From assembly GCA_030674185.1 (NCBI GenBank), contig CM060312.1, positions 35,753,862 to 35,817,861 of the forward strand: a DNA stretch of 64,000 nucleotides, written 5' to 3'. The notes beneath the pieces are model-generated. The model was not told the origin of the DNA. It made no database searches and was given only the letters and a program-made list of their open reading frames with translations. The position numbers and the translations under genes were made by a program. The first letter of the stretch is position 1. Every line of letters starts with the position of its first letter. The stretch is from Monoplex corrugatus (Eukaryota > Mollusca > Gastropoda > Littorinimorpha > Ranellidae). Below are positions 12,818-62,684 of the stretch, piece after piece.

Positions 12818-12825
12818 CTGACAGC

Positions 12826-12965
12826 AGACCTGGTGAAATAGATAAGATGTGAAATGTTCAGTCAGAAGATCTGGGATTCGAATCGGCCTCGGTTCCTACC
12901 GCCTGGGGGATAAAGTTCGGAGATTTTTCCATTTTCCCAAATCGACGTGTGCAGACCTTAGTAGT
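12826..12965 (+). mobile_element. tRNA-derived SINE fragment
   Basis: Contains gttcagtcagaagatctggg then attcgaatc (B-box-like) and gataaagttcggagattttt, followed by cgacgtgtgcagacct. This matches the family at 4851-5097 and 33350. Confidence 0.65.
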
Positions 12966-13194
12966 ATAGATCTCTCAAATTGACGTGTGTAGACTTTGGG
13001 TAATTTGATGTCAATCCGACCGAATTAGTTTCAAGGCACAGGTTTTGAGACATCAGAAATATATCGCGAATGACTAGCAAGAGCAGTTTGATGCCCATGG
13101 ATAGTATTTAGTAAACTTGGCAGTGATTGATTACTTGTGTTAAAAAAGTTATAAAAGGTATTGCAGTCATATGATTATGCTAAAGAATGTAGTT

Positions 13195-13232
13195 TTGGGG
13201 TACATGGCCTATATCCGGCTAGGGAGTGTAAA
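13195..13232. repeat. 38-base direct repeat, copy 2
   Basis: Exact second copy, 415 bases after the first. Confidence 0.95.
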
Positions 13233-13527
13233 ATCTGACCAGGGGATGGTCTAAACTTCGACCAGAATGAATACTATGAAGGAAGTGCACATTATTGGAT
13301 TAAAAATAACGTGATCTGTCAATCCAATCAGCAAGAAGAGCCCGTTTCTGCTTGAACAATATATGTATACCTTGTTGATGTTCATTGGTGTTTTCCTTGC
13401 CCACTGCATCTGCAAACGATTGAGTTCCCTGTCTGTTGCATACTTTTTTTTATAAAGAAGTGTGGAGCTTCAGTGTTGAAGTAGGCCTAGGGGCCTATCT
13501 ATCTATATGGCTGTCATCTCACACACA

Positions 13528-13567
<40 letters not shown>

Positions 13568-15240
13568 ACATTAACAGAACAAAACTTCTGCGCACCGTCT
13601 TCATGACCCATCATTACAACTGACATTTTGGTGGCAGAAATTTAACACGCCACACATCTCCAGTCGTTAAAGCTTTGTATCCTTGCACCAGGTTACATGT
13701 TTTTACATAGAATTTTAAATGAAACTAAGAGCAGATGATGTCACACAAGAGAAAAATTGTTAATGTTTTTTTTAAAATCATGTCTGTCCTGTGCAGGCCA
13801 TCACAGCTGACTCTTGGAATAACATTTAACCATACTGTAATAACAAACACTTTGATTAAAAAAAAAAACTGTGGTGAAGGATAATTACTTTGAAAAAATG
13901 CCCAAAGCATTTATGAACTCAGATGCGCCGATCGTCAAATAGGCCTAGATACTTTGCAGAGAAGCTGGAGGGGCTTTGTTTTCCATCACATTAGTTGAAT
14001 TTATGTCAGTTCCACAGTCACCACTGACCTCTTCGGGGCTGTGTCTGAAATCACATCTGACACTTTTGTTTTACAGGAAGGAACATAGCATTAGCAACGA
14101 TCAGAAAACAATCAATAATAATATGAATATTCCTCATGATGTTGTGATCTTTGTGATGTTGTTGATGGTGATAAACTTATATTTGAAATTTTAAACAGTT
14201 ACAAAAAAATGATTTAGGTTAATACATTTTGCTTTTTTATATTTTGTTTTTTATTGGTTCTGGTGATTTGCAGTAAGAAATAATTCAGAGACTGTAACAT
14301 TTTATAACAGCAGAACCAGAATCAATAGTCATGATTCTTCTGCAGACATGATTCAGATTGTGTGTTATGGTTATTCTTACAACTGGTGGAATTTCTGTTT
14401 CTTTTTAATGCTGCACAAGAATGATTTCTAAATGATTTAACGTTATGCAGCTTTTTGGGGGTAGTTTTTTTTTTTCACATTCGATTCACATATGCCTCTA
14501 TAATGAATAACTATGACTTGACCGTTTTGCTTGCTTTTAGGACTGATTTTATTTGTCTTTTTATTGCATTCATGTCTACAGTTGTACAAATCTGGACTCC
14601 ATTGTTCTTACTAAGAAGTGTCACAACTGGCAGTTGTCCATTCTTTTAACACTTTGTCATCGTCAGCTGGCTATTTGACCTACAGTGCCAGCTGCCACTG
14701 ACTACTTTCCTTAAAAAATGTGCATTTTTAGGCCACTTTGAATTAATTTTCACATGTGCCCCAAATGACTAAATCAACATGTAGGATATGTAGGGTATGG
14801 TTAGAAAGGTATTTTAATCCTCTTTTATGATATCTACAGTATAAGGTTTGTTCAGACATGCTTTGAGGTTATTTGTGCAATGAAATATCATGGTTGAGGA
14901 GCATTTCAGACAAGCATTTCATCCATTCAGCAGATGTAAACAAAACAGAAAAAAGAGGCTCACCAATTCTCCATGACTTGTATCATCTGATCAGAAGCTC
15001 AGAAAAGTACACACACACACAAAAATTCCACAATCCTGAGTGAACAGCGATATCGCGCATTCGCAGGGCGCTCCATTTTGCCTTTGTTTCCGTGGAGCAC
15101 GTGGTTCGGGTGACGTTGTTCTTGCGCCCGAAAAATTCTTCAAATAGACTTTTTACTCGGGAAATCACTCTCAGTAGTTAGAAATGGTTACTTGATACTA
15201 TAATAGAGGTTTTTTCCCTTAGACCGTAACTGGTTTCACG
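13233..15240. other. Non-coding stretch with a (CA)n tract
   Basis: (CA)n at 13519-13565. A CpG-bearing patch at 15040-15130 has a CACGTG E-box and TGACGTT. No coding structure was seen. Confidence 0.4.
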
Positions 15241-15261
15241 TAGGAATTTTCTAACGCAAGA

Positions 15262-15375
15262 TGCTAGAATCCTAGCGTTACGTTGTCAGCGATGAGCTTG
15301 CTGAACGCTATAACCCTAGCGTTCGGGCGCCTGTGGTTCTCCGCGAGAACGCTAGCGGGCTAGCGTTACGATGTG
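15262..15375. repeat. Cluster of AACGCTA/TAGCGTT palindromic motifs
   Basis: Motifs: cctagcgttacg, gaacgctataaccctagcgttc and gaacgctagcgggctagcgttac within about 115 bases. They resemble the subterminal gaacgctatagcgtttc repeats of the piggyBac-type element at 27955-28015. Confidence 0.7.
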
Positions 15376-17402
15376 AAAAAGTTTAGAAGTAAATGTGCAA
15401 ATGACAAAACTGATAGCTCCAGGGTGTTTTGTATTTTTTGAATTGGACAGAGTAATTTGGTTTTATGCTCCTTAGCACTTAGGCCTACAGTGGGTGTTTA
15501 CATGATGTCTCAGAATGTACAAACATGAACTGGTGTCAGACGTGATGGTGCACATGAAAACTACCTCATTCCTCACTTTCAGACTGACAGAATTCCAGTG
15601 TTTATAATTATCTTACTAACATCATCCATCTTTAATGAAAGTCCCAGTTTCATGGCTGTTGCTTTTCCATTATTGTACAGTTGTTGGCATCTTTTTATGT
15701 CCAGCATCATAACTGATCTTTCACTGGGTGGCCTGACTTTATATATATATATATCAGAAAAGTGGTCAGTAATAGTTTTTTAAATATTTGAAAACACCTC
15801 AGATCATACATCTGATAGCTGTTGCTGGCTATTTAGGTCAGGATAATTCAAAACTATAGAAAATAAGCAAAAACTGAAAACTCTATGAAAATTCATTTAT
15901 TTTTCAATGAAAACATTTTACTTATATTTATAATTTAGAGATTTTTGTCAAAATCTCAGGTAGTATTGTTACCTTAAAAAACTGCAGTCAGATTGACCAA
16001 ATTTGATTCTGATACTGCTGATGCAAAGTCTTGTCAGATACTGAGATAGGCTGCCATTTCTGAACTGTTTAGTCTATTTACAGTAAATACTTACAAACTT
16101 GTATTGGGACAATGTGTAAATAACTATGCTTCTAAAAAATGGATCCCAGTATAGGGTAGCTCAGATGCTGTGCCCCCACAAAGATCAAACTTAGATAAAA
16201 ATTGATGCTGTAATGTAATTGATGTACATAATGAAATCATCATTGATTAGAATATTGTTTTAACTTTTATATGTTTTGTAGGCTATAGGTTTTCTTTTCT
16301 TTTTTTATGTCAACAGTTGTTATGAATTTAAATTATTATTATTTGTTTTTGTTTTTGTTTTGTTAGTACATTGTTATGTCTATTCCTGTTAAAAAATGAA
16401 TTGAAAAAAGGTGAAAAAAAAATTGATGCCAATTTGTCAGTAGGCCTATGGAGACAAATGTGTCAGTTGTCATGTAGGACAGTTTGCCGCTGGATTGATA
16501 ATTTTCAGAAGTAAAACCAAAGTGAAAGACAAGTAGGCCTACCAGTGTGAACATCCAAGCGAGACCTGAGACAAGATGAATGTTCATGTTATAAAGAGAG
16601 TAGTTGAAGCGGAACTGTCAGTTCATGAAATAAGTGAAATATGCCATGTTTCATGTGGCATAGTTGAATGGATCTTTGATGTGGGGAAAGAGACTGCCAG
16701 ATGGATACTGTTTCATTTGATAGAGGAGTGGAAAACCAGGGACAAGTAATGGCTTGAAATGTCCAAGCCAGAGAGGTCCTTAATAACTCTATGATACGAT
16801 TACAGGTAATGAGATGTGGATCATCTTCTATGGCATCCTGATAAAATGGTCCAATCAGATATGTGGGTGAGCGCTATTGATGAAAGACTAATTGTATTGA
16901 GACCTGGTTTTCAAAGTAGAGAAAGGATTTTCTCTGTTTTCATCAACTCCCAAGCCCATATTTTGCCTGAGAAGTCTACTATTGATGACAGATATAAGCA
17001 TGTAGAATGTGTTTGCTCAGAGTTGTGCGATCCATGTTTGGGCGGCATCTGAATATGGGTACCAGCAAAATGTGCCATCTGCTGTAAAAGACAAAGTCAC
17101 TGTGATCATCTATCTACAAGAGCAGTCCATTCAAGTTCTTGCTCACCCAACTCTGCAGTCCTGACTTCGCCACATGTGATTTCTGCTTGTTTCCCCTTCT
17201 TACTTAGAACCTGGTTGGCATTAGTTGGCTAGAAGTTTTCAAGAATCAGGACTTGGGCATTGGGAGTGGGTGGGAAGCAGTGAAATCTCAGTTTGCTACC
17301 ACCTCCGTTGGACTGTCAAAAAAGTTTTGACTCTTGATTGAGGATGCTGAAACTGTGTGTGGAGAGAGGGGGAGAGCACTTGGAATGACTTGAACTTTAT
17401 TA
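15376..17402. other. AT-rich non-coding stretch, nothing recognised
   Basis: Several TAGGCCTA palindromes occur (near 15480, 16441, 16534). No gene is recognised. Confidence 0.45.
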
Positions 17403-17404
17403 TA

Positions 17405-19036
17405 CACTACGTACAAAAAGTTAAGGATCACTTGCACAAAAATTCATAAATTTCAAAATAAGAAAGCCAATGCGTTGAAGTTTGGCAAACATTTAATTCC
17501 ATGCTTTAGTGATAACGATACACAATTGCCTTCAATTTCGAGCAATCGTTTGGTGTGTACATTTGATCAAAGTGGGTATGTATCGAAATTTGATTTCCCA
17601 AAGTCATTGAAATCACAAGACAGGGCATTCTGATGCTCCCAAAAGTTCAGTAATGCGTGTAACCGCCATGGCTGTTCTGGCACTTGACGCAGCGAGTCCT
17701 CATCGAGTTGACCAGGTTGGTGAAGATCCTCTGTGGAAGCGCCTGCCACTCAGCCTGCAGCATCTGGTAGAGGTGTTGGGCATCCCTGGGAGGGGGGTGG
17801 TTGCTCCTCACTTTGCGATCCAGCTCATCCCAGAGGTTCTCAATCGGGTTGAGATCGGGACTGCATGCTGGCCACTCCATTCTGTTGACTCCAGACTGCT
17901 GCAGGAAGTCGTTGACCACCCTTGCCCTGTGGGGGCGAGCGTTGTCATCCTGGTAGACAGCCGTCGGTCCCATCTGCTGCAGTGTAGGCACAGCCAGCGG
18001 TCGAAGGATCTCATCCCGGTATTGGAGGCCAGTCAGGTTACCCTGTACATGATACAAGGGTGTTCTGTGGTGAAGGCTGAAGGCCCCCCAGACCATTACA
18101 GAACCTCCACCAAAGGCCACCTTTTCTTGGACAGTGGTGTCAATAAAGCGTTGCCCTGGGCGCCTCCAGACCCTCAGTCGGCCGTCGTCGTGGTTCATGG
18201 TGAAGCGTGATTCATCACTGAACAGGACCTGGGACCATTGCTGACGTGTCCACCTTACGTGACGTCTGCAGAAGGCGCGGCGTCCTGCCCTATGGGCTGG
18301 AGTTAAGCGTGGCCGTACAGCTGGGCGACGAGAACGGAGGTTAAACCCATGAAGGCGGTTCCGTATGGTCTGCTGGCTGATGTTGATGTTAGTAGCCACC
18401 CTCAGCTGCCTTCGAATGATGCTGGAAGAGGCTGTTCTTGTCTGCAGGGCTTGTCGTTCAATGAGACGATCTTCACGTGGGTTTGTCTTCTTCGGTCAAC
18501 CAGATCTGCTCTTTCATGGACCCTCCCAGTGGCTGTGAAGCGTTGAATCAGTCTGACAATGACCGAGATGGACACCTGAAGTCGCCTGGCCACTTCTCGC
18601 TTGGGAACACCATCTTGGAACCATGCAACAGCTCGTCCCCTCTCAAACTCGCTCAATTTTCGTCGTGGAGGCATTGTCAGATCAGGCCTACTACTGGTGG
18701 AATGTCTTCTTATAAAGCCAAGCAAGAGACAGCATCTCACACATAAACAGCAGTGCTTGCACGTGCATTTATGGTTTTTCCATTGGCTTGTGCAATGTGT
18801 TCAGGCAGAACGGTCCAAAACAAGGTCCTTTTTCGCAAGTTTCCGCTTTTCCGTTTGCGGCCAAGCTCAGTAGTAGAGAATCCCGTGCAATTTTCGCACT
18901 AACACAACATCGCCCACTTACAGCTGAACAAGAATTCATAACAATTTGGCTGGACTGAGAAATAAATAACAGTAGCGAACTGAGTTTATTACGCACCTGT
19001 TTTCTCATAGTGATCCTTAACTTTTTGTGCATAGCT
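17405..19036 (-). mobile_element. Tc1-type DNA transposon, complete ends
   Basis: The inverted ends share ACAAAAAGTTAAGGATCACT exactly, inside slightly different outer 8 bases. TA dinucleotides flank it at 17403-17404 and 19037-19038, the target duplication of Tc1/mariner elements. The 1632-base body carries one transposase on the minus strand. Confidence 0.93.
17647..18674 (-). pseudogene. Tc1-type transposase, DD34E, frameshifted
   Basis: Cut-and-paste transposase of the IS630-Tc1-mariner group. It starts at 18674 with MPPRRKLSEFERGRAVAWFQ and a helix-turn-helix DNA-binding domain. The catalytic core reads LFSDESRF (first Asp), YQDDNARPH (second Asp) and NPIENLWDEL (Glu), with 34 residues between second Asp and Glu. 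The N-terminal part and the 250-codon C-terminal part (from 18399) are in different frames. The break lies near 18500, after VHERADL. Downstream of it the correct frame reads REDRLIERQALQTRTASSSI. In that frame a TGA stands where an Arg CGA is expected. So this copy is inactive though its catalytic half is intact. Confidence 0.92.
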
Positions 19037-19689
19037 TATGTTAGACTTACGGTTTTGTTTGCAAAGTAAGTGACAAGACTTTTGGATCAGCCTCACATGT
19101 TCATTGTAGTGTAGGACATAGGTAGATTTATTTCAGTTAACTCAATCGAGTCGCAGTCTTCAGGGTCATTCTGCCCCCTCAATTCGGAGGATTTTTAGCA
19201 CATTTTAAAAAAATAGAGAAAAACAACCAAATAAAGTAGACAAACAAAGTGAAGTGATACAGAAAGACCAGGATTAGATCTTTACAAATAATCTTACTTT
19301 ATTTATGGTATTCCGTGTACTTGTAAATGATGAGGTATCCAAATAGGTATCCAAAGGGGGGTAATTTTTTGTTGTTGATTATGAACACACTGTGAAACAG
19401 TTTTAGATGGAAGTCCAGAACATGATTTCGATGCCATGGATGTTTCAAATCACAAGATTACTGGTAGTTGTCACTTTTTGCGTACAGTTGCTCCAGAGCA
19501 CAAAATATTTACAGAATTGTAAGGTTCGACTTGCTTTCCTTGACGCCATTTGCAAAATTCGCATGTCACGGGTAGCGCTGAAAAAAGGCTACTGTTGTCT
19601 TTGTTTCACATTGCCACAGACGGTCTAAGGTAAATAAATGCTGTAAACATACCCTAGTTTAGGTTCCCAGTGAGTTTTCCTTATAACTG

Positions 19690-19800
19690 ACGCTTCTGAC
19701 GTAAAAAAAAATACAAATGTCCGCCATCGATAAATCGACGTCGCGTACCCAAGCAGTAAACGGAAGTGACGGAGATTTTCTTCTGGCACGAAGCGATTGA
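19690..19800 (+). promoter_or_regulatory. Possible promoter-like patch
   Basis: Contains tctgacgtaa (CRE/ATF-like), gtccgccatcg (YY1-like), gacgtcgcg and acggaagtgacgg (ETS-like) within 110 bases. It is one candidate for the UBA1 promoter, 5.4 kb upstream of the ATG. No transcript evidence. Confidence 0.2.
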
Positions 19801-20229
19801 GTTAAGAAAACAAAGTATAAAAATGTTTATTATATTTTGAACTTTATTCTAACATATTTTTCATTTATTTATTTATGTTTTTATAAAATCATGTGATTGA
19901 TTGACTAATTGCTTGCTTGATTGATTACATTAGTGTTTCTGAACATGCATTACTAAATTTCTTTTGGGACTCGGAAAAGTGCAGGATCTACTAAAATTGC
20001 TAAAGGACCCTTGATATAGGTACCGGCAGCCTCTCTTGAGCAATGTGGGAATTATGTCAGTCAGTGGAAACATTGCACATGTTTATCAGTCAGATATTCT
20101 TGCAGATGAACATGAATGACAGAGTTATCATGAAGATAAAGATTGTTCTTTCTTCTATCGATGTGTGCTGTTTGTTTTTGTTATAAATGCGCCCATACGA
20201 AAAACTGCGGGGAAAAGCAACAAAAAAAC

Positions 20230-20260
<31 letters not shown>

Positions 20261-20669
20261 AGCAACTAACGAAGTTTCACCGCGTGTGATGTAATGGCGA
20301 CTGGCTCACGGCAGTGCTTGGGGTGACGGGTTAACGGTAACTTAAATTATACGGATCACACAGGACTACCTTCATGCAATTAGTACAATTGACAGGTCGA
20401 AACCTTGCCCTTCATTCCCGTATGATATTCATTTTATAAAATTATTAGGTTGTCTTCTAAAGGTCGGAATATTGGCAAACTTTGAAGAAGAATATGTGAG
20501 GACCTACTTGATAAATCAGATCGTTTCCACGAGTGTGTGAACAGCTTATTTTTTGCTGAATCCAGCCGTATACGGAACTATGAGATGTGATGTTTATGGG
20601 GTGTGCGCAAGCCAATGAAGGGTGAGTACCCGTGACCTGCCATTTTAGCATATATGGGAACCTCGAATC

Positions 20670-20780
20670 ATGGCGGTCTTCGAAGAGATCGCTGAAAGTC
20701 CAGTAAACGAATTTCTACCTGTGATTGTCAAGCTGAAGGACAAACATTGTAAACATCGACTGATTTTTCATGGATATTGA
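20670..20780 (+). other. Small open frame at an ATGGCGG start (36 codons)
   Basis: Opens at atcATGGCGG and reads MAVFEEIAESPVNEFLPVIV before a TGA at 20778. A gtaaac donor-like site lies inside. The start context resembles a housekeeping first exon, but I recognise no homolog. Confidence 0.2.
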
Positions 20781-20984
20781 CTTAGAAGTTTGATTCAATT
20801 AATTATTTTTGAAGTTTCTCTTTATTTAGAAAGATTTTAAAAGAAATCTGCATTAGGTATAACCTGCATTTGCAAAGAATAGAAAGTACAATCTCCGGTT
20901 TGATGTTTTATCACTAAGGGATTATTTTTAAGCGACCTGGAACTAGTAGAAGTAAAACTGTGTGAAGCGTTTGCTTTCCAAAGA

Positions 20985-21888
20985 TGTTTATATTCCTAGT
21001 ATTTAATGAATACGATGGAATTTACAGCGAAAACATCATGAGAAACCTAGAAGAAGACCTTGGATTAAAGGTTGGAAGGAAAATGATAGACAACATTCGA
21101 TAAGCAGATGACACCGTGCTAATTGCAGAAAATGAAAGGGACCTACAAAACCTTATGAATATACTAGAAATAGAAAGCAAAGGTAAAGGGGTTGGAACTA
21201 AACAGCAGGAAGACTGAAGTCATGGTAATCAATAAAAAACATGAAATCCCCTCATGCAAAATAACAGCAAATGGCACAACCTTGACACAGGTTAGTAAGT
21301 TTGAATACCTGGGAACGGTCATTTCATCAGATGGCAGATGCACATCGGAAATAGCCGGCAGAATCGACCAAGCCAAAACAGCATTCAAGAAGATGACAAG
21401 CATTCTTACCAACAAATGCCTATCAATTAACATCAGGAAGAGAGTTCTTGAATGTTATATAGAACCAATACTGTTGTATGGATGTGAGGCGTGGACAGTC
21501 AACAAGCAAAGCCAGAACAAGATTGAGGCAGCGGAGATGTGGTTTCTAAGAAGAATGTTGAGAGTTCCATGGACAGCAAAGAAAACAAACGAGACAGTCT
21601 TGATGGAGGCAGACACAAGTAGATCATTCATAAGGAAGATAAGCAAAAGACAGGCAACATTTATAGGCCATTTTATGAGGAAGGGGGATTTGGAGCACCT
21701 GGTCACAATGGGAAAGCTGGAGGGAAAGAGAGCACCAGGTGGACCCAGGGAGAAAATGCTAGACGGACTTGTGGAGTGGCTGAAGATGAGGAGGGTGGAG
21801 ATGCTTGGGGCAACACGAGATAGAGACAGATGGAAGTCCATGATCGCCAACGCCATGCGGCAGGGCACCTGATGATGATGATGATGAT
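20985..21888 (+). mobile_element. RTE-type LINE (copy C), longest copy in window
   Basis: Covers the end of the RT palm to the C terminus. Near 21105 the catalytic YADD box reads TAA-ADD (stop in place of Tyr). A frameshift occurs in the GGGG run near 21187. From 21192 a 226-codon frame runs MELNSRKTEVMVINKKHEIP, LECYIEPILLYGCEAWTVNK, RQATFIGHFMRKGDLEHLVT to MRQGT and a TGA that starts the (TGA)n tail. The element is 5'-truncated and dead. Confidence 0.93.
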
Positions 21889-23866
21889 GGAATTTTGTTC
21901 AATATGTCCAAATCATATTTGTGCTAGTACTCGGCTAGAAATTCAAACTGGAAGTTGGTCGGCGAGTGCATGTCGTCTATCGGATCAGATGACAAAGTTT
22001 ATCATCGTAAAGAAACAGCAAATAGGCCTACCGGTTTTGCACAGTCACACACGGGCGCAAGCATGCATGCAGGCACACAGGCACACACACATTTTCAGAA
22101 CACTATATAGCATCAGACAAACACGGACACATAGCTCCACAAAGTCCAATGACCCTTTCTAATGGCACAATATAAGAATACTTTACTCTCAAAAGTAATA
22201 CATTTAGCTGGCACAAATTTAAAAAAATACTGGAGAAAAAATTTGGATTTTATTTCTATTTGTTTTCATGGCAATGATGATTTTCTGTGGATGAAATTAA
22301 CCATCACTGCCAGTGCCACCAAAACTTCAACAGCAGACACTCACAAATAAACTACTTGTACAGATAAAACTGTTGAGAACTGAGTGTGATAAGTTGCGGG
22401 ATGAGAACACGGCTTTAGTTTTAAAACTTAGTATTACTCATTAATCATCACCTCAGGGGGCTTAATCGGAAGACAAGAATTGACAGTTTTAAAAGAAGCG
22501 GAGAGATTTTCGGTAGATAGACCAGACATTAAAAATTTCTTTGTCTGTGGATATGGGAAGACGCATGTTACTATACTGCGAAATAACTGATGAAAATAAC
22601 TTATTGATAAACATTAGGAATGAGTATAGAAATGGCTGTAAGTCATGTACTGTATTGCCAGGCATGTATTTTCTGCTGTTACACATTTTAGTTTCATTAT
22701 GTTATTGAGCAGGATGTCTTTCTGTGATAGTATGGTACAAAGTCATCCGTGAATCACATTATTTGAGAGTAAATCAGCACATGCATACAAAACCATAAAA
22801 TCTTGTATATTACTTATTAGCAACGTTTGCTTGTAAAGAGTGAAGCTGTAGCTTTGTATTTGATTCACAAGCAAAATTTCAGGAGATTCCATCAAGACAT
22901 AATGTGAGTTATGTCTGTTTTAAGTTGGCCTGATACATGGGCCCTCACATTATTTGGTGCAAATGTATACAAAATATCTTACATATTGAATATAACTAAG
23001 CTTGTAAGTAAGTTACTTGTAGCTTTCTGTCTGTTTGATTCACATGCAAAATTTTAAGGAAATCCATCAAAACATAAGTGAAATATGGAGCCATATAACT
23101 TTTGACTTTGTCACTTTAGGCTGCCCCCCCAAAAAATTAAGTTTCATACAATAACATTGTTTCTGAGAAAAAGTAAACTCTAGTCAATTCTGTCTTATTA
23201 CTTTTGTGTAACGGGGGTGCAAAAATGGCTTGTTAGGCAATTTTGAACGTTGACAATTATGAAGTTTGCAGCACTGCTGTGTAAATGTATGAACAGATCT
23301 GCTTGTATGCTTACTTTTTTATGTAGTTTATGTTGTTAAGAATTAAAATCAGGAATGACATCCTGTGTCTAAGGACTTATGGAATATTTAGTTTCCTGCA
23401 AACTTGCTACATTTCACAACTGGCGAAAACATATAATGTAAGCTGCTGTTTTCAAATTGTGTTATCTCTGGACCTAATACAGCTACAGACTTATTATTTT
23501 GCATTGTGCTTATTTTTTCTTGTACTTTTCAGAAATATAACTTTATAAGTGTTAATAACCTTTTCAGAAGTTTATTTTTTGGCTGCTGGTACTTAGGCTA
23601 GGCCTACTTGAAATCTGTAGTGATAGCCCCTGGGAGCTGGGAATACCTCACCGAATTCTGGGATGAACTATTCACACACAGTCATTGTGGTCTTTTGAGC
23701 ACAATGTCACGTATATATGCTGCTAGAGAAAGTTAACATTTAAAGCTTGACAACAGCTTTTTTGTTTCATTTGCTGAAACGGTGTGCTTGAACAGTGTTA
23801 AACACAGATGGAAAGTCAACAAAAAATACATTTGATTTGCACACTCGTGGATGCATGCACACACAC
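21889..23866. other. AT-rich non-coding stretch, nothing recognised
   Basis: Short CA-rich patch near 22045-22100, otherwise unique-looking. Open frames are short and without homology. Confidence 0.45.
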
Positions 23867-23884
23867 GGACAAAAGACATGCGCG

Positions 23885-23931
<47 letters not shown>

Positions 23932-24003
23932 CACCCCACACACACACACACACACCCCAACAGAAATTTGTTCAGTACAGGTCAGAAATAGCTTATAAGA
24001 TAG

Positions 24004-24039
<36 letters not shown>

Positions 24040-24052
24040 CACACACACACAC

Positions 24053-24105
<53 letters not shown>
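23867..24105. repeat. (CG)n/(CA)n microsatellites, two blocks
   Basis: CA tracts at 23867-23955 (with a CGCGCG head) and 24004-24105, separated by 48 bases of ordinary sequence. Confidence 0.96.
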
Positions 24106-25148
24106 CGGTCAGGCTTAGGATATTCATTAATACACACACATGGTCTGGCTTAGGATATTCATTATTAATGGATCAAATGGCAGACCATGTGTTTGTCTCT
24201 GAACCTTATCCCCACATCACTATGCCTAACTAAAAGTAAATTAAAACTGAACAGTGGCTCTTCTTTATTTGTTCATTATCAGTTCATTATTCTTTATCAA
24301 GTATTGAGCCACAGAAGATCAATTCTTTTTTTTTTTTTAAACCTGTATTCCAGATTTCCTCATTTGCCTTTACTGAATGCTCAGTCATTTAGGTGAGATC
24401 TCTGCATTTTGTACAACATGCTGCTACCTAATGTTTGGATAGCTTATTCGACATGTGTGAAAATGTCCCTGTTCTCTTGCTGTCCCAGGCAGCAGGTTTG
24501 ACAAGTTCTTCACAGAATGAAACCATTGTTGCCAGCTTTGGAAACATAATGACCTTCCTTATGAATGACCTAAAAACCGAAACGCTCTCTGAACTTCCTC
24601 CTCCCCATTAACATTTTTTTTTTCACAGCTGTCTCTCCCTCTAAGGTTTGTGTTTTATTTTTTTTGTTTTGTTTTAGATCAGACAGTGAATTTTGTTCAC
24701 ATGAACTGAAGATCTTTGCTTTCTTCCTCTTTTTTTGCCATTGCAAGAAAGACAACTCTAGAACACTTAAGTGCATTTACTATCTTTCTCAGTAACCAAT
24801 TTTCATATCTTGATATCATTTCATGATAAATAGGAATTGGAAATCAAGTCAGTTTAAGACATGATAAAGAATTTCAACAGTGAAAATATGTCAGTTTAAA
24901 AAATTTCTGCAGAGAAAATACAAAATACAACTTGAAAATGATCATTTTAAGTTCTGGCATGTGGGTAGGCATAGATAAAGTGCGTGGGACAATGGGATTG
25001 AAAAAATCTTTCTGAAGCCTTTATACCATGGCAGGCAGCCTACCCCAAAGCACATAATACGCCTCTCTTTTGTCCAGGCTGGATGACCAAAAACTTCTGC
25101 TGCATGCATGTCAGCTTGCAACCATCTGACTAGAAATATCTTTTGCAG
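24106..25148. other. Sequence just upstream of UBA1 coding exon 1
   Basis: Ends in the acceptor of coding exon 1, so at least its end is intron. No CpG-rich promoter is seen here. A near-duplicate of about 25 bases (ggcttaggatattcatta) occurs at 24112 and 24147. Confidence 0.5.

Positions 25149-62684
<37,536 letters not shown>

Larger units (their letters stand above)
19037..20984. other. Non-coding stretch with promoter-like patches
   Basis: A (CAAAA)n tract lies near 20225-20260. CpG-bearing patches are listed separately. No exon was placed, but the UBA1 5' UTR exon could be here. Confidence 0.4.

Noticed and set aside
17653..18210. 185-codon open frame on the + strand inside the Tc1 element
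   Set aside because: It is the antisense shadow of the DD34E transposase.
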